Notes under the pieces: model-generated
What the model saw: only the letters and a program-made list of their open reading frames with translations
Told to the model about the DNA's origin: nothing
Database searches by the model: none
Assembly: GCA_038212305.1 (NCBI GenBank)
Contig: JBBQUP010000073.1
Coordinates: 1-17,558, forward strand
DNA: 17,558 bases
Direction: 5' to 3'
DNA from: JBBQUP01 sp038212305
GTDB lineage: Bacteria; Bacteroidota; Bacteroidia; Bacteroidales; Marinilabiliaceae
Shown: piece after piece, positions 1 to 7,674 of the stretch
How the letters are laid out: each line of letters opens with the position of its first letter
How positions within the stretch are numbered: position 1 is the first letter of the stretch
Translations under genes and position numbers: made by a program

Positions 1-153
1 TTGGCACTTGGGTTACCCCCTATATACCCTTACAAGATAATCATCATAGAGTAAATTACAAACATTTAAAAGAACTATTTTTTCCAATACTCCAATAAAA
101 TAAAGCCTTTCAGAAGATTCCTTAACTAAACGACATTGATTTGTAAAAGTTAA

Positions 154-636
154 TTAGTCTTCAAAGTCGATGCTGATAAGGTTGTTAACTATTGAGTAAA
201 TCATATTTTGTTCATATCCTTTTGAAACAGCATGGCGAATAAGTGATGCTTTTTGTAACAATGGGGTTTTATTTTTAATCTGGTTGAGTTTTTCCTGTAA
301 GATTGTTTTTAGTTGATTGTACGAGGATTCATCTAATATTTGCATTAAAGCTTCTTGAATTAATGAGGACTCAATTCTTCGCGATTTTAATTCGTATTCA
401 ATTTTTCGCGATCCCCAGCGATTAAATTTAAATTTATCACGAACAAAAGCTTGAGCAAAACGATGATGATTAATGTAGTTGTTTTGTTTAAGATAGGTGG
501 TTATTTTTTTAATATCCGTTTCGGATACTTTCCATCGATATAATTTCTGACTGATGTCAAACTCGCAATGCTCTGAGCCAGCGCATATAGTGGTGGTTTT
601 CGACAATGCAGTTTGGTAATCCATTATTTTATCCAT
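154..636 (-). CDS. recX: Regulatory protein RecX
   Basis: RecX binds RecA filaments and modulates recombination and the SOS response in the cytoplasm. The product is 160 residues, normal for the family, and consists of tandem three-helix RecX repeats. Recognisable pieces are the N-terminal CAGSEHCEFD segment leading to a KLYRW motif, the central FAQAFVRDKFKFNRWGSRKI block (the strongest family signature), and a C-terminal repeat with ALIRHAVSKGY-like sequence (here SLIRHAVSKGY). The start is ambiguous. The ATG at 636 lies inside the 3' end of the upstream dehydrogenase gene (13-bp overlap). A second ATG at 624 sits in a TAATG stop-start overlap with that gene and would give 156 residues beginning MDYQTAL. 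The second is attractive because family homology begins right there. Either way the gene is probably translated together with the dehydrogenase. No RecA gene is in the window. Confidence 0.93.
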   Translation of the reverse strand: MDKIMDYQTALSKTTTICAGSEHCEFDISQKLYRWKVSETDIKKITTYLKQNNYINHHRFAQAFVRDKFKFNRWGSRKIEYELKSRRIESSLIQEALMQILDESSYNQLKTILQEKLNQIKNKTPLLQKASLIRHAVSKGYEQNMIYSIVNNLISIDFED

Positions 637-1991
637 ACGGTTTTAATATTCATAAATTCTTTGATCCCATAGTGCGAAAGCTCTCGTCCATAGCCACTCT
701 CTTTTATGCCACCAAATGGAAGTCGAGGATCGGATCGCACATAATCGTTCACAAAACAGGATCCTGCTTCTAAAAGATTTTCAGCAATAAACTGACCTTT
801 TTCAATATCTTTAGTAAAAACTGCTGCACCTAGACCAAATGTCGTGCCATTGGCAACCTTAATGGCTTCATCAATGGTTTTAACTTTAATTAAAGATGCA
901 ACTGGTCCAAAGAGTTCTTCGTTCCAAGCAGGCATACCATGCGAAACATTAGATAAAACAGTTGGCGGATAAAAGTATGCCTCTCCTTGTGGGATATACC
1001 CTCCTGTTAAAAGCTTTGCTCCTTTATCAACGCTTTTCATTACTTGAGCATGCAAATCATCACGCAAATTCATTCGCGCCATTGGACCCATTTGTGTGAG
1101 TTTATCCATTGGATCTCCCCAAAGGGTTGTTTTCATTTTTTCAGTAAAAAACTCTTCAAAGCGATTGTAGATCCCTTCGAGCACAATAAATCGTTTAGCT
1201 CCGATGCAGCTTTGGCCTGCATTAACCAATCGGCCAGTTACACAGGCTTCAACCGCTTGAATTAAGTCGGCATCTTCTAAAATAATGTACGGATCGCTGC
1301 CTCCCAATTCCAGAACAATTTTTTTAAGATGTTTTCCTGCTTGTTGTGCCACAATTCGTCCAACGGGTGTGCTTCCGGTAAGCGTAATGGCTTTAATTCG
1401 TTTATCGGCAATAAGTTGTTCGACTCTAACATTGGGGATGAGCAGACATTGAAAAGCACCTTTAGGATATCCAGCATCGGAAAAGAGCTTTTGGATAGCT
1501 AAAGCGCAACCACACACATTGGAAGCATGTTTTAAAACCACCGTATTTCCGCCAGTTATAGCAGGGCCTGCGAATCGAAAAACTTGCCAAAAAGGGAAGT
1601 TCCACGGCATAATAGCCAGCAATGGCCCCATGGCTTTTCCTATGGCATACGATTTTGATGCTTGAGTTTTGATCAGTTCAGGTGAAAGTAAATGAATAGC
1701 ATGCTCGGCATAATACTCGCAAGTTAAGGCACACTTTTCAATTTCTCCAAGTGATTCGGTAATTGGTTTACCCATTTCAAGCGTAATGAGTGTGGCTAAC
1801 GCTTGTTGGTTTAATCGTAATTGATGAGCTAAATTTTTTAGCAGATGAATCCGAGTTTCGCTTTCACTAAATTGCCAATGCATAAAAGTCTCCATTGAAG
1901 TATTTAGCACTAAATCTATTTCGGATGAAAAGTATTCGTTGTAAGATTCAATTAATTGACCAGTTGCTGGATTGATACTGCGTAATCCCAT
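624..1991 (-). CDS. NAD(P)-dependent succinate-semialdehyde dehydrogenase-type aldehyde dehydrogenase
   Basis: Aldehyde dehydrogenase superfamily enzyme that oxidises an aldehyde, most likely succinate semialdehyde to succinate, in the cytoplasm. At 455 residues it has the short GabD1/Sad-type length (about 455-460) rather than the longer GabD2 type. Visible hallmarks are the oxyanion Asn131 in MPWNFPFW, Lys154 in LKHAS (cofactor binding), the GSTPVG Rossmann turn at 206-211, general base Glu228 in LELGGSDP, the nucleophile Cys262 in GQSCIGAKR, Glu359 in EELFGP, and the C-terminal PFGGIKESGYGRE signature. All catalytic residues are present, so it should be active. Its stop overlaps the start of recX, suggesting a two-gene transcript. 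No GABA transaminase or other 4-aminobutyrate gene is nearby, so the substrate is inferred from subfamily similarity only; another short-chain semialdehyde is possible. Confidence 0.9.
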   Translation of the reverse strand: MGLRSINPATGQLIESYNEYFSSEIDLVLNTSMETFMHWQFSESETRIHLLKNLAHQLRLNQQALATLITLEMGKPITESLGEIEKCALTCEYYAEHAIHLLSPELIKTQASKSYAIGKAMGPLLAIMPWNFPFWQVFRFAGPAITGGNTVVLKHASNVCGCALAIQKLFSDAGYPKGAFQCLLIPNVRVEQLIADKRIKAITLTGSTPVGRIVAQQAGKHLKKIVLELGGSDPYIILEDADLIQAVEACVTGRLVNAGQSCIGAKRFIVLEGIYNRFEEFFTEKMKTTLWGDPMDKLTQMGPMARMNLRDDLHAQVMKSVDKGAKLLTGGYIPQGEAYFYPPTVLSNVSHGMPAWNEELFGPVASLIKVKTIDEAIKVANGTTFGLGAAVFTKDIEKGQFIAENLLEAGSCFVNDYVRSDPRLPFGGIKESGYGRELSHYGIKEFMNIKTVWIK

Positions 1992-2262
1992 GTTGTTAGC
2001 TGTTAATTATGATGCTTTTTACAAGTAGAATGTCTTGATGTATGGACTCATATTGGGTGAAAATAACTTGCAATTGTTTTAGGGGTGAGTATTTCCATCT
2101 CTAAATTTAACATTATTCAATGAAAATCGATAAATCATTATTAATAAAACTGGTAGTGAATAGATATATATATTACTATTAATGAAATATACTTGGTAGA
2201 GATAAATCATTTTGATAACTTATTCATATAATTTGTTATTTCAAATCCTTAAAACAACAGTT
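1992..2262. promoter_or_regulatory. Divergent intergenic region between aldehyde dehydrogenase and PagL-like gene
   Basis: This AT-rich spacer must carry the promoters of both divergent genes. I see no convincing pair of Bacteroidota promoter boxes (TTTG / TAnnTTTG). The only local structure is a short direct repeat: GATAAATCATTA near 2128 and GATAAATCATTT near 2200. Function is not shown. Confidence 0.35.
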
Positions 2263-3357
2263 ATGCGATATTTTAAAGTTTGTTTTGTTTTGTTTTACTT
2301 TTTGATGAGTGTAGTTATTGGTCAAGAAAAAAGCACAAGAATTGGATACATTGGATTAGCAGCAAACTATGGTCAGATTTACATTCATTCGAGTCATGTT
2401 GAGAATTTAAATGGGGTTTGGCCATATGGATTCGAAATAGATATGGGCAATCATTATTTTTCTGATCACATTCGCGATGTTTGTGGATCATTCCCTCGAA
2501 TGGGTAATATGTTTCAATATTGGAATTTCAATAGTGATATTTTAGGATGGGGAACATCTACCATTTTTTATATGGAGCCATTTTTAATGACAACCAATAA
2601 GTTTATGATGTCAATTCGAGGAGGTGCGGGATTAATCTATCTTTCAAAGCCATATGATGAATTGAGTAATCCTGAAAATGAAGCTTACAGTAAAAAATAT
2701 GGATTTCCTTTGTATTTAGGATTTTCAGCTTATGTTCCTTTAACTTTAAAATCTCGAATTCGGCTGACAGGTTCGTTTCAACATATTTCCAATGGGGGTG
2801 TAAGTAAGCCTAATTACGGTTTGAATTATGGCGTTTTTACTGCGGCCATGGAGTTTTCGTTTAAAGAATATAAAATCCCTCCTCGGAAATTTGGCCCTGG
2901 TATTGAAATGGCTCCAAGGGATAGAGAAAAACGTACCGAGCTAAGTTTTTTCATGGCATTTAAAGGCGATGAAGATACAGGGGAAGCTAGCAGTATTATT
3001 GGTATTCATGGCCGACGAGCACTTCAATTAACTCGAATAAATGGCTTAACCTATGGGGGGCTATTAGAAGTTGATCAAACTCAATCGGGATCGATACTAG
3101 ATAAAAGTCGATTATCCATTTTTGCAGGTCATGAGTTTTGGATGGGAGGTTTTAATTTTTCTCAGGAATTAGGAGTTTACGTTTATAAACCACAAGATTC
3201 GCCATCGTATTTCATGCAGTTTTACACTTTGCAATATCGAATAGCGAACCGTGTTTTATTGGGAGTGAGCGGCAAAGCACATTTTATTACTGCCGACTAT
3301 TTAGGCTTTAAAATAGGCATTCAACTAGCAAAGCAAAATACCTCCGAACAACGCTAG
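2263..3357 (+). CDS. PagL-like lipid A deacylase / acyloxyacyl hydrolase family outer-membrane protein
   Basis: Predicted outer-membrane beta-barrel hydrolase that removes a fatty acyl chain from lipid A. I start it at the ATG at 2263 rather than the in-frame TTG at 2212, because this places a clear signal peptide (MRYFKVCFVLFYFLMSVVIGQ) at the N-terminus and gives 364 residues. The PagL-type active-site block is visible around residues 173-188: Q-H174-I-S176-N-G-G followed by P-N-Y-G-L-N. His and Ser are spaced H-x-S as in PagL, where a His-Ser-Glu triad is known. The protein is about twice the length of Pseudomonas PagL. The extra C-terminal half (alternating aromatic and polar strands, such as RLSIFAGHEFWMGGF and VLLGVSGKAHF) matches the longer Bacteroidota acyloxyacyl hydrolase form. 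It converges on metF, sharing the 4-bp palindrome CTAG that supplies both stop codons. Confidence 0.8.
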   Translation: MRYFKVCFVLFYFLMSVVIGQEKSTRIGYIGLAANYGQIYIHSSHVENLNGVWPYGFEIDMGNHYFSDHIRDVCGSFPRMGNMFQYWNFNSDILGWGTSTIFYMEPFLMTTNKFMMSIRGGAGLIYLSKPYDELSNPENEAYSKKYGFPLYLGFSAYVPLTLKSRIRLTGSFQHISNGGVSKPNYGLNYGVFTAAMEFSFKEYKIPPRKFGPGIEMAPRDREKRTELSFFMAFKGDEDTGEASSIIGIHGRRALQLTRINGLTYGGLLEVDQTQSGSILDKSRLSIFAGHEFWMGGFNFSQELGVYVYKPQDSPSYFMQFYTLQYRIANRVLLGVSGKAHFITADYLGFKIGIQLAKQNTSEQR

Positions 3358-4307
3358 TATACGTTTTTAGCAACTTCACGAACACTTTGAGTTGCCATCA
3401 TTGAATAAAAATGCAATGTAGGAACATTGTTTTTAATCAAATCTTTAGCTTGTTGAGTACACCAGTCGATACCAACTTGTTTAACAGCTTCTTCGGTTTT
3501 GCATTTTCGAAGTTCTGCTGCAAAGGCTTCCGGGATATCAACATGGAATATTTTTGGCAACACAGTTAGCTGATTCATTAAAGTAATAGGTTTGATGCCT
3601 GGAATTATTGGAACTGTGATTCCTTCAGCACGACATCGTTTAACAAAATCGTAGTATTTTTCATTGTCGAAAAACATTTGTGTCACAATGTATTGTGCCC
3701 CAGTCTCCACCTTCTTTTTCACCCAAAAAATGTCAGATTCCATATTAGGAGACTCTTCATGTTTCTCAGGATATCCGGCAACACCAAAAGTAAACGGAGT
3801 TTCAAATGGTTCAATTTGAGTCCCGTCTAAAAACTTGCCATTGTTTAAGTCGTTAACTTGATAGGCTAAGTCAACGGCATACTGATTTCCTCCATCAGTA
3901 GCAGTAAAAAAGCGGTCTTTATGGGAGTTGTCGCCACGTAAAACCAATATATCATGAATGCCTAAGAAATTTAGATCGATAAGCGCATATTCGGTTTCGC
4001 TTCGTGTAAAACCACTGCAAATAATATGTGGAATCACTTTTACATCATATCGGTGTTGGATAGATGCCGCTACAGCAACTGTGCCTGGGCGTTTGCGTAA
4101 AACACGACGTTCGAAAAGTCCATTTTCGGTATTTCTATAAGTGACTTCATCGCGATGAGAAGTGATGTTGATAAATAAAGGATTGAATTCAATTAAGGCA
4201 TCAATGGTTTTAAATACTTTATCGATATTATTTCCTTTCAATGGAGGTAATAATTCAAAAGAAAAAGCTGTGCTTTTTGATGTATTTAACTGTTCTGCTA
4301 CCGTCAT
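3354..4307 (-). CDS. metF: 5,10-methylenetetrahydrofolate reductase (MetF)
   Basis: Flavoprotein that reduces 5,10-methylene-THF to 5-methyl-THF, the methyl donor for methionine synthesis, in the cytoplasm. The product is 317 residues, slightly longer than E. coli MetF (about 296). The TIM-barrel signatures are all present: the FSFELLPP motif with catalytic Glu18, NITSHRD at 47-53 (folate site), HIICSGFTRSE at 94-104, LVLRGDNS with Asp126 (flavin/folate), FGVAGYPEKHEE at 174-185, TQMFFD at 209-214, and IPGIKPI further on. It appears to be monocistronic. Its stop codon overlaps the stop of the convergent PagL-like gene. A perfect palindrome about 58-85 bp upstream of the start may be an operator (annotated separately). 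Confidence 0.96.
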   Translation of the reverse strand: MTVAEQLNTSKSTAFSFELLPPLKGNNIDKVFKTIDALIEFNPLFINITSHRDEVTYRNTENGLFERRVLRKRPGTVAVAASIQHRYDVKVIPHIICSGFTRSETEYALIDLNFLGIHDILVLRGDNSHKDRFFTATDGGNQYAVDLAYQVNDLNNGKFLDGTQIEPFETPFTFGVAGYPEKHEESPNMESDIFWVKKKVETGAQYIVTQMFFDNEKYYDFVKRCRAEGITVPIIPGIKPITLMNQLTVLPKIFHVDIPEAFAAELRKCKTEEAVKQVGIDWCTQQAKDLIKNNVPTLHFYSMMATQSVREVAKNVY

Positions 4308-4344
4308 TTTTATGCTAATTTTTTAATTTGTTTTTAAAAGGGCT

Positions 4345-4376
4345 GCAAGATAATGCTAAATAAGTAAATTTTACAA
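4345..4376 (-). promoter_or_regulatory. Possible metF promoter
   Basis: Reading the minus strand, TATCTTGC (4352-4345) resembles the Bacteroidota -7 box TAnnTTTG with one T missing. A TTG (4376-4374) lies 21 nt further upstream, where the -33 box is expected. The transcript would start about 30 nt before the metF ATG. The -33 triplet falls inside the palindrome at 4365-4392. This is an inference from spacing and a partial match. Confidence 0.35.
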
Positions 4377-4392
4377 TAGATTGTAAAATTTA
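4365..4392. promoter_or_regulatory. 28-bp perfect palindrome upstream of metF, possible operator
   Basis: TAAATTTTACAAT (4365-4377) and its exact reverse complement ATTGTAAAATTTA (4380-4392) are separated by only two bases (AG). A 13-bp perfect arm with a 2-bp centre is far more symmetric than the surrounding AT-rich DNA. The tight spacing suits a dimeric helix-turn-helix regulator better than an RNA hairpin, since a 2-nt loop is too small without melting part of the stem. Overlap with the inferred -33 region of metF suggests repression. The regulator is unknown. Confidence 0.5.
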
Positions 4393-4597
4393 TTGTGTAA
4401 TCACCTTAAAATGAGTTGCTTATTTAATTGCGGATTTTGTTTTTTTAAGATAAACGGAGATAATACCTTAATTTAAGAAAATCGATAAAATTAAGTTGGT
4501 CAAAATGGAGTCTTGTTTAATGTACATATTGTAATGCTTCATAAACAATTACGAGTTAGATGAGCTCTTTTAATTATTTTTGATGTTATATCTTAGT

Positions 4598-4752
4598 AAC
4601 TGTTTAAATTTAATTTAAATGAATACAGAGATAATAATAGCTATTAGACAGATGGATTAGATAATTTAGAGAATTCTGGATGATGAACATTCTATTTTCA
4701 TCTTTTTATCTTCCTATCTATTATCTCGCCATCTATAAAATTTAAACAGCTT
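4598..4752 (+). repeat. MITE-like repeat, copy A
   Basis: This is a non-coding element of about 155 bp with 12-bp exact terminal inverted repeats, CTGTTTAAATTT at 4600-4611 and AAATTTAAACAG at 4738-4749. Its whole interior matches, on the opposite strand, the segment 12890-13047. Shared blocks include AAATGAATACAGAGA, GATGGAT, CATTCTATTTTCATCTTTT and GCCATCTA. It ends about 12 bp before the ATG of the small gene at 4764 and may therefore affect its expression. No clear target-site duplication is visible. Confidence 0.7.
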
Positions 4753-4763
4753 CTTAAAAGGTT

Positions 4764-5039
4764 ATGAATAATTTGAAATCAATAGAGCATGCGGTAGGGT
4801 CAATTGGCATTCTGAATTTTCAAACTGTATCACTACTAAAACTGGCAGTTGCTGTTTCGAAAAGTGATGAATCGCAGATTAGAGCAATAACTCAATTGTG
4901 TCTGGATCAAAACATTTCACAGTCAGCTATTTATCATGCAATTATGAGTTTGACTGATGTTGTAGCCTTACATGATGTAATGAAAGCAGTTTTAATTGCC
5001 GACAGTGTTATTAATTGTTTTAGGCGTAAAGCTGTTTAA
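4764..5039 (+). CDS. Small hypothetical helical protein (91 aa)
   Basis: I do not recognise this gene. The 91-residue product reads as three or four amphipathic helices with no signal peptide or membrane segment, so it is probably cytoplasmic. The stretch LLKLAVAVSKSD...AITQLCLDQNISQSAIYHAIMSLTDVVALHDVMKAV resembles the helical pattern of AhpD/carboxymuconolactone decarboxylase proteins (hydrophobic LKLAVAV helix, then an S-x-x-x-I-Y-x-A-I helix). However, the Cys-x-x-Cys/His active site of that family is absent; only one Cys lies near the expected place. It would be at best a degenerate relative. The gene sits directly behind MITE-like copy A and converges on the TlpA-like gene, sharing the palindromic TTAA that gives both stops. 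Protein-like composition and this tight convergent fit support it being real. Confidence 0.6.
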   Translation: MNNLKSIEHAVGSIGILNFQTVSLLKLAVAVSKSDESQIRAITQLCLDQNISQSAIYHAIMSLTDVVALHDVMKAVLIADSVINCFRRKAV

Positions 5040-6505
5040 ATATCGTAAATCGACTTTTGTTTGTCGCCTTGTTTGCGTATGTTTTTTCGTTTATAATTCA
5101 TGAGTATATCAAGTAGTATTTCCCTGAAATTTTCTTCGGGTCCAGGTGCTGGCGATTTAATAAAATTACCTTCCGGGTCAATTATAAAATAGGATGGCTC
5201 AATTTTAATACTATAATCCATTAAAATTTTGCCTTGTTGACTAAAATGAACAATATCCCATTTGTAACCATTCTTTTTCATGTAATTAAAAGCTGATTCA
5301 GGATCATCATCTGTTAAAACAGTTACCACTTCAACCTCCCTCTTAAAATCTCGACTTATTGAAGTAAGCGTTTGCAAATCCTTTTTGCAAGTGAAGTTTT
5401 GGGTGTTCATAAAATTCAAATACACAAATTTTCCTTTGTAATCATTTAGTTCTTTTTCCTTTCCCGATGCGGTAATTGCAATCCAATTGGGAGCTGGGGT
5501 ACCAACTCTAAGACGGGTAATTCGATTAACAAGCTGTGTGGCTATTTCGCGGTTTTCGTTGGTTGAGCAGGTTTTAGTAGCTTCAGCGATTCGTTGAATA
5601 ACAGCTTCTTCATCTGTTCTGCCCGAATAAAATGCATCGTACAAAGCTTTAAGTAATACTAATTCACGGAGCTGATCCGATTTAAAAAGAGAATCACTTG
5701 CCATGGCAGTCGATAAAGTATCAAATGTCGCATTGGCTGTAAAAGCTTGTTTTAAAGGTTTTCCTTGAGACGAGGAGAGGTAGGAAGGGAAGAAATCTTT
5801 AAATAATTCGTTGAACGCATCCCAATAAGCGGGGAACGAATAACCAACTGGTTGAGAAGTGAAAAGCGAGTAAATAAGATGTCGTTTTTGTCGTTTCTTA
5901 ACCAATAACTTAATTTTTGCTTCTCGGTAAAAGCGATGTGTTTTAAAACTGAGCGATCCCTTGTCTGGCGGAAAAACAGAGTCGAGCTGAGTTTGAATTT
6001 GAGCGGCTAATTTTTCGTTATTCTGATTAAATAAGAGAATGGCATTGGCATTGTATTGTTGGAAAAACAGATCGTCATAATCTCGAATCTGTTGATTCAA
6101 ATCAGCTGCATCAGAGTTTTGAATTCCTAATACAACCTCTTGTGGCTGAAAAAATGGATTGAAACGATCGGCTTGCTTCAGTGGGGTATACGGGGGAAGA
6201 ATCAAATGATAGGTTTTTACAGGCTCAAGGTAAGCGGCAGCCCGAAAAACGCCTAAATCGATAAACGCATAAGTGGTTGTTGCTAGTTGAATGCTCGTTT
6301 GGAAAAAACCTTTAGCATCGACTTGTATCTTAGCTAATTCAGTTTTTTCATGCGATATGAAATTCGAATAAGATTCTAAAACTAATGTCATCCCTGCATA
6401 TTGTGTTGCTTCGCCATAAATTTTTATGGTCGGTAGATCCTGTGAATGGACTTGAATTAGAATGCTGAAATGGAACAAAAGAATCCAGTGGATTGCAAAT
6501 TTCAT
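5036..6505 (-). CDS. Exported TlpA/redoxin-domain protein with incomplete CxxC motif
   Basis: The 489-residue protein has a signal peptide (MKFAIHWILLFHFSILIQVHS). It then has an N-terminal beta-rich region (about 25-110) like those preceding TlpA domains in Bacteroidota, a long helical middle (about 130-330), and a C-terminal thioredoxin-fold domain (about 334-468). The fold is recognisable from VGTPAPNW at 334-341, GKFVYLNFMNT at 358-368, the cis-proline motif EPSYFIIDPEG (Pro437) and the following strand. The usual W-C-x-x-C site reads Q-N-F-T-C: position 370 is Asn and only Cys373 remains. It therefore cannot do standard disulfide exchange with a CxxC pair. A one-Cys peroxidase-like, holdase or binding role is possible but not shown. 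It is probably periplasmic. The gene follows coaD in the same direction, but 347 bp of repeat-bearing DNA separates them. Confidence 0.85.
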   Translation of the reverse strand: MKFAIHWILLFHFSILIQVHSQDLPTIKIYGEATQYAGMTLVLESYSNFISHEKTELAKIQVDAKGFFQTSIQLATTTYAFIDLGVFRAAAYLEPVKTYHLILPPYTPLKQADRFNPFFQPQEVVLGIQNSDAADLNQQIRDYDDLFFQQYNANAILLFNQNNEKLAAQIQTQLDSVFPPDKGSLSFKTHRFYREAKIKLLVKKRQKRHLIYSLFTSQPVGYSFPAYWDAFNELFKDFFPSYLSSSQGKPLKQAFTANATFDTLSTAMASDSLFKSDQLRELVLLKALYDAFYSGRTDEEAVIQRIAEATKTCSTNENREIATQLVNRITRLRVGTPAPNWIAITASGKEKELNDYKGKFVYLNFMNTQNFTCKKDLQTLTSISRDFKREVEVVTVLTDDDPESAFNYMKKNGYKWDIVHFSQQGKILMDYSIKIEPSYFIIDPEGNFIKSPAPGPEENFREILLDILMNYKRKNIRKQGDKQKSIYDI

Positions 6506-6531
6506 ATGACTATAAATTAGTATTACGATTA

Positions 6532-6631
6532 GTATTGAGTATCAAGACATACGATGCAAGACTGAGATAAAACCATGAATACTAAACGCTTAATCTATAA
6601 ATCTTGCTAATCTTGTCTCGATACTTGATAC
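6532..6631. repeat. Imperfect palindromic intergenic repeat
   Basis: The left arm GTATTGAGTATCAAGAC (6532-6548) pairs with the right arm GTCTCGATACTTGATAC (6615-6631), 14 of 17 positions. An inner arm pair, GCAAGA (6556-6561) and TCTTGC (6602-6607), extends the stem. It lies just upstream of the TlpA-like start. No terminator-like T-run is present. It looks like a dispersed palindromic element rather than a gene-specific signal, but only one copy is in the window. Confidence 0.5.
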
Positions 6632-6695
6632 ATACATCTCGATTCTAAAAAAACACAAGACCGATTTACAGAACTTATCTAAGCGATTGATTTCC

Positions 6696-6848
6696 TTAAT
6701 CATAGGCTACGTGGATCTTCAATTCCTCGTGTGTCCCAATTAATTGATCAGGAATGCCCGTTTCATCTGTCTTTAATTGTCTTATGAAGTTCGCTCTGAT
6801 AGATATGCTTTGTGTGCAATTTCTCCATTTATGGCTCGTTACATTAAA
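6696..6848 (-). other. 50-codon open frame without start codon behind coaD, possible gene remnant
   Basis: On the minus strand, a frame open from 6848 to the stop at 6698-6696 reads as plausible protein (for example NFIRQLKTDETGIPDQLIG then THEELKIHVAYD). It has no ATG, GTG or TTG start and begins five bases past the coaD stop in a different frame. It may be the leftover C-terminus of a decayed gene, or chance. I do not recognise the sequence. Apart from this and the palindrome at 6532-6631, nothing is seen in 6506-6852. Confidence 0.25.
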
Positions 6849-6852
6849 TTAG

Positions 6853-7329
6853 TTAAGATTGAATATCCGATTTATATATTTTAATTTTCTCAGGCAAAAA
6901 CTTTGCCGCATCGCCTCCATTTCGAATAATATCGCGAACTATTGTTGAGTTGATGGGCGTATGTTCCGGTGCAGTTAGTAAAAACACCGATTCAATGCCA
7001 GTCATAGCTTTATTTACTTGAGCAATGGCTCTTTCGAATTCGAAATCAGCCGATGTCCGCAAGCCCCTTAAAATATGAGTCACCTGCGATTCAATGGCAA
7101 AATTCACTGTTAATCCTTTGTATTTGGTAACGGTAATACGAGGTTCTTCAGTGAAAACTTGTTTTATCCAGTTCATTCGCTGATCAGGCGTAAAGAAATT
7201 GCCTTTACTTGTATTTTGCCCTACAGCTATAATAATCTTATCGAAAAGAGTTAATGCTCTTAAAACTACATTTTCATGACCTACTGTAAAAGGATCGAAG
7301 GAGCCAGGAAACAAGGCGATTCTAGTCAT
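6853..7329 (-). CDS. coaD: Phosphopantetheine adenylyltransferase (CoaD)
   Basis: Penultimate enzyme of coenzyme A synthesis: it transfers AMP from ATP to 4'-phosphopantetheine in the cytoplasm. The 158-residue length is standard. The nucleotidyltransferase signatures are intact: FPGSFDPFTVGH at 7-18 with the T-x-G-H motif (His18), RGLRTSADFEFE at 88-99 (substrate/ATP binding), and INSTIVRD at 126-133 (the family's ISSTxxR motif). The gene is divergent from the SCO1/cox operon across 345 bp. No other coenzyme A gene is close by. Confidence 0.97.
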   Translation of the reverse strand: MTRIALFPGSFDPFTVGHENVVLRALTLFDKIIIAVGQNTSKGNFFTPDQRMNWIKQVFTEEPRITVTKYKGLTVNFAIESQVTHILRGLRTSADFEFERAIAQVNKAMTGIESVFLLTAPEHTPINSTIVRDIIRNGGDAAKFLPEKIKIYKSDIQS

Positions 7330-7674
7330 TATTTAGTATTTTATCAATTGTTAAAACTTATAGAAAGACAATGTAAAATTTGAAAAAATTCGTGTAACCG
7401 CCAAACTTAATCCAATGCTTCGTTTTTTTATGTAATAGATTAGATACATTACAGGGTTAAATATAAGGTTAAGATGTACCATTTAACCACTCTAATCTTT
7501 TATCCAAACAAATTTTTTTCGGAATGTTTAAGTTATTCTACAACCAAAAGGGTAAAAAATTGTTTAAAAAATCAAATCAATGAATCACACAAAAGCTCAA
7601 AAACAAACTGGAGTTAAAAAGTGAAATTGATTTTATATCTTGTAGTGATAAAACGTATTACAAAAATTTGAGTC
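7330..7674. promoter_or_regulatory. Divergent intergenic region between coaD and the cox operon
   Basis: This AT-rich spacer should hold promoters for coaD and for the oxidase operon. It contains one clear inverted repeat, GGTTAAAT at 7455-7462 and ATTTAACC at 7481-7488 (8-bp arms, 18-nt spacer), which could be a hairpin or a split binding site. TATCTTG at 7636-7642 resembles a -7 box ahead of the SCO1 start, but no good -33 box lies at the right distance. No ORF is supported here. Confidence 0.35.

Noticed and set aside
1..54. Short open frame on the plus strand at the left edge, ending at a TAA (52-54)
   Set aside because: Only 17 codons are visible, with no recognisable motif; it could be the tail of a gene outside the window or chance.
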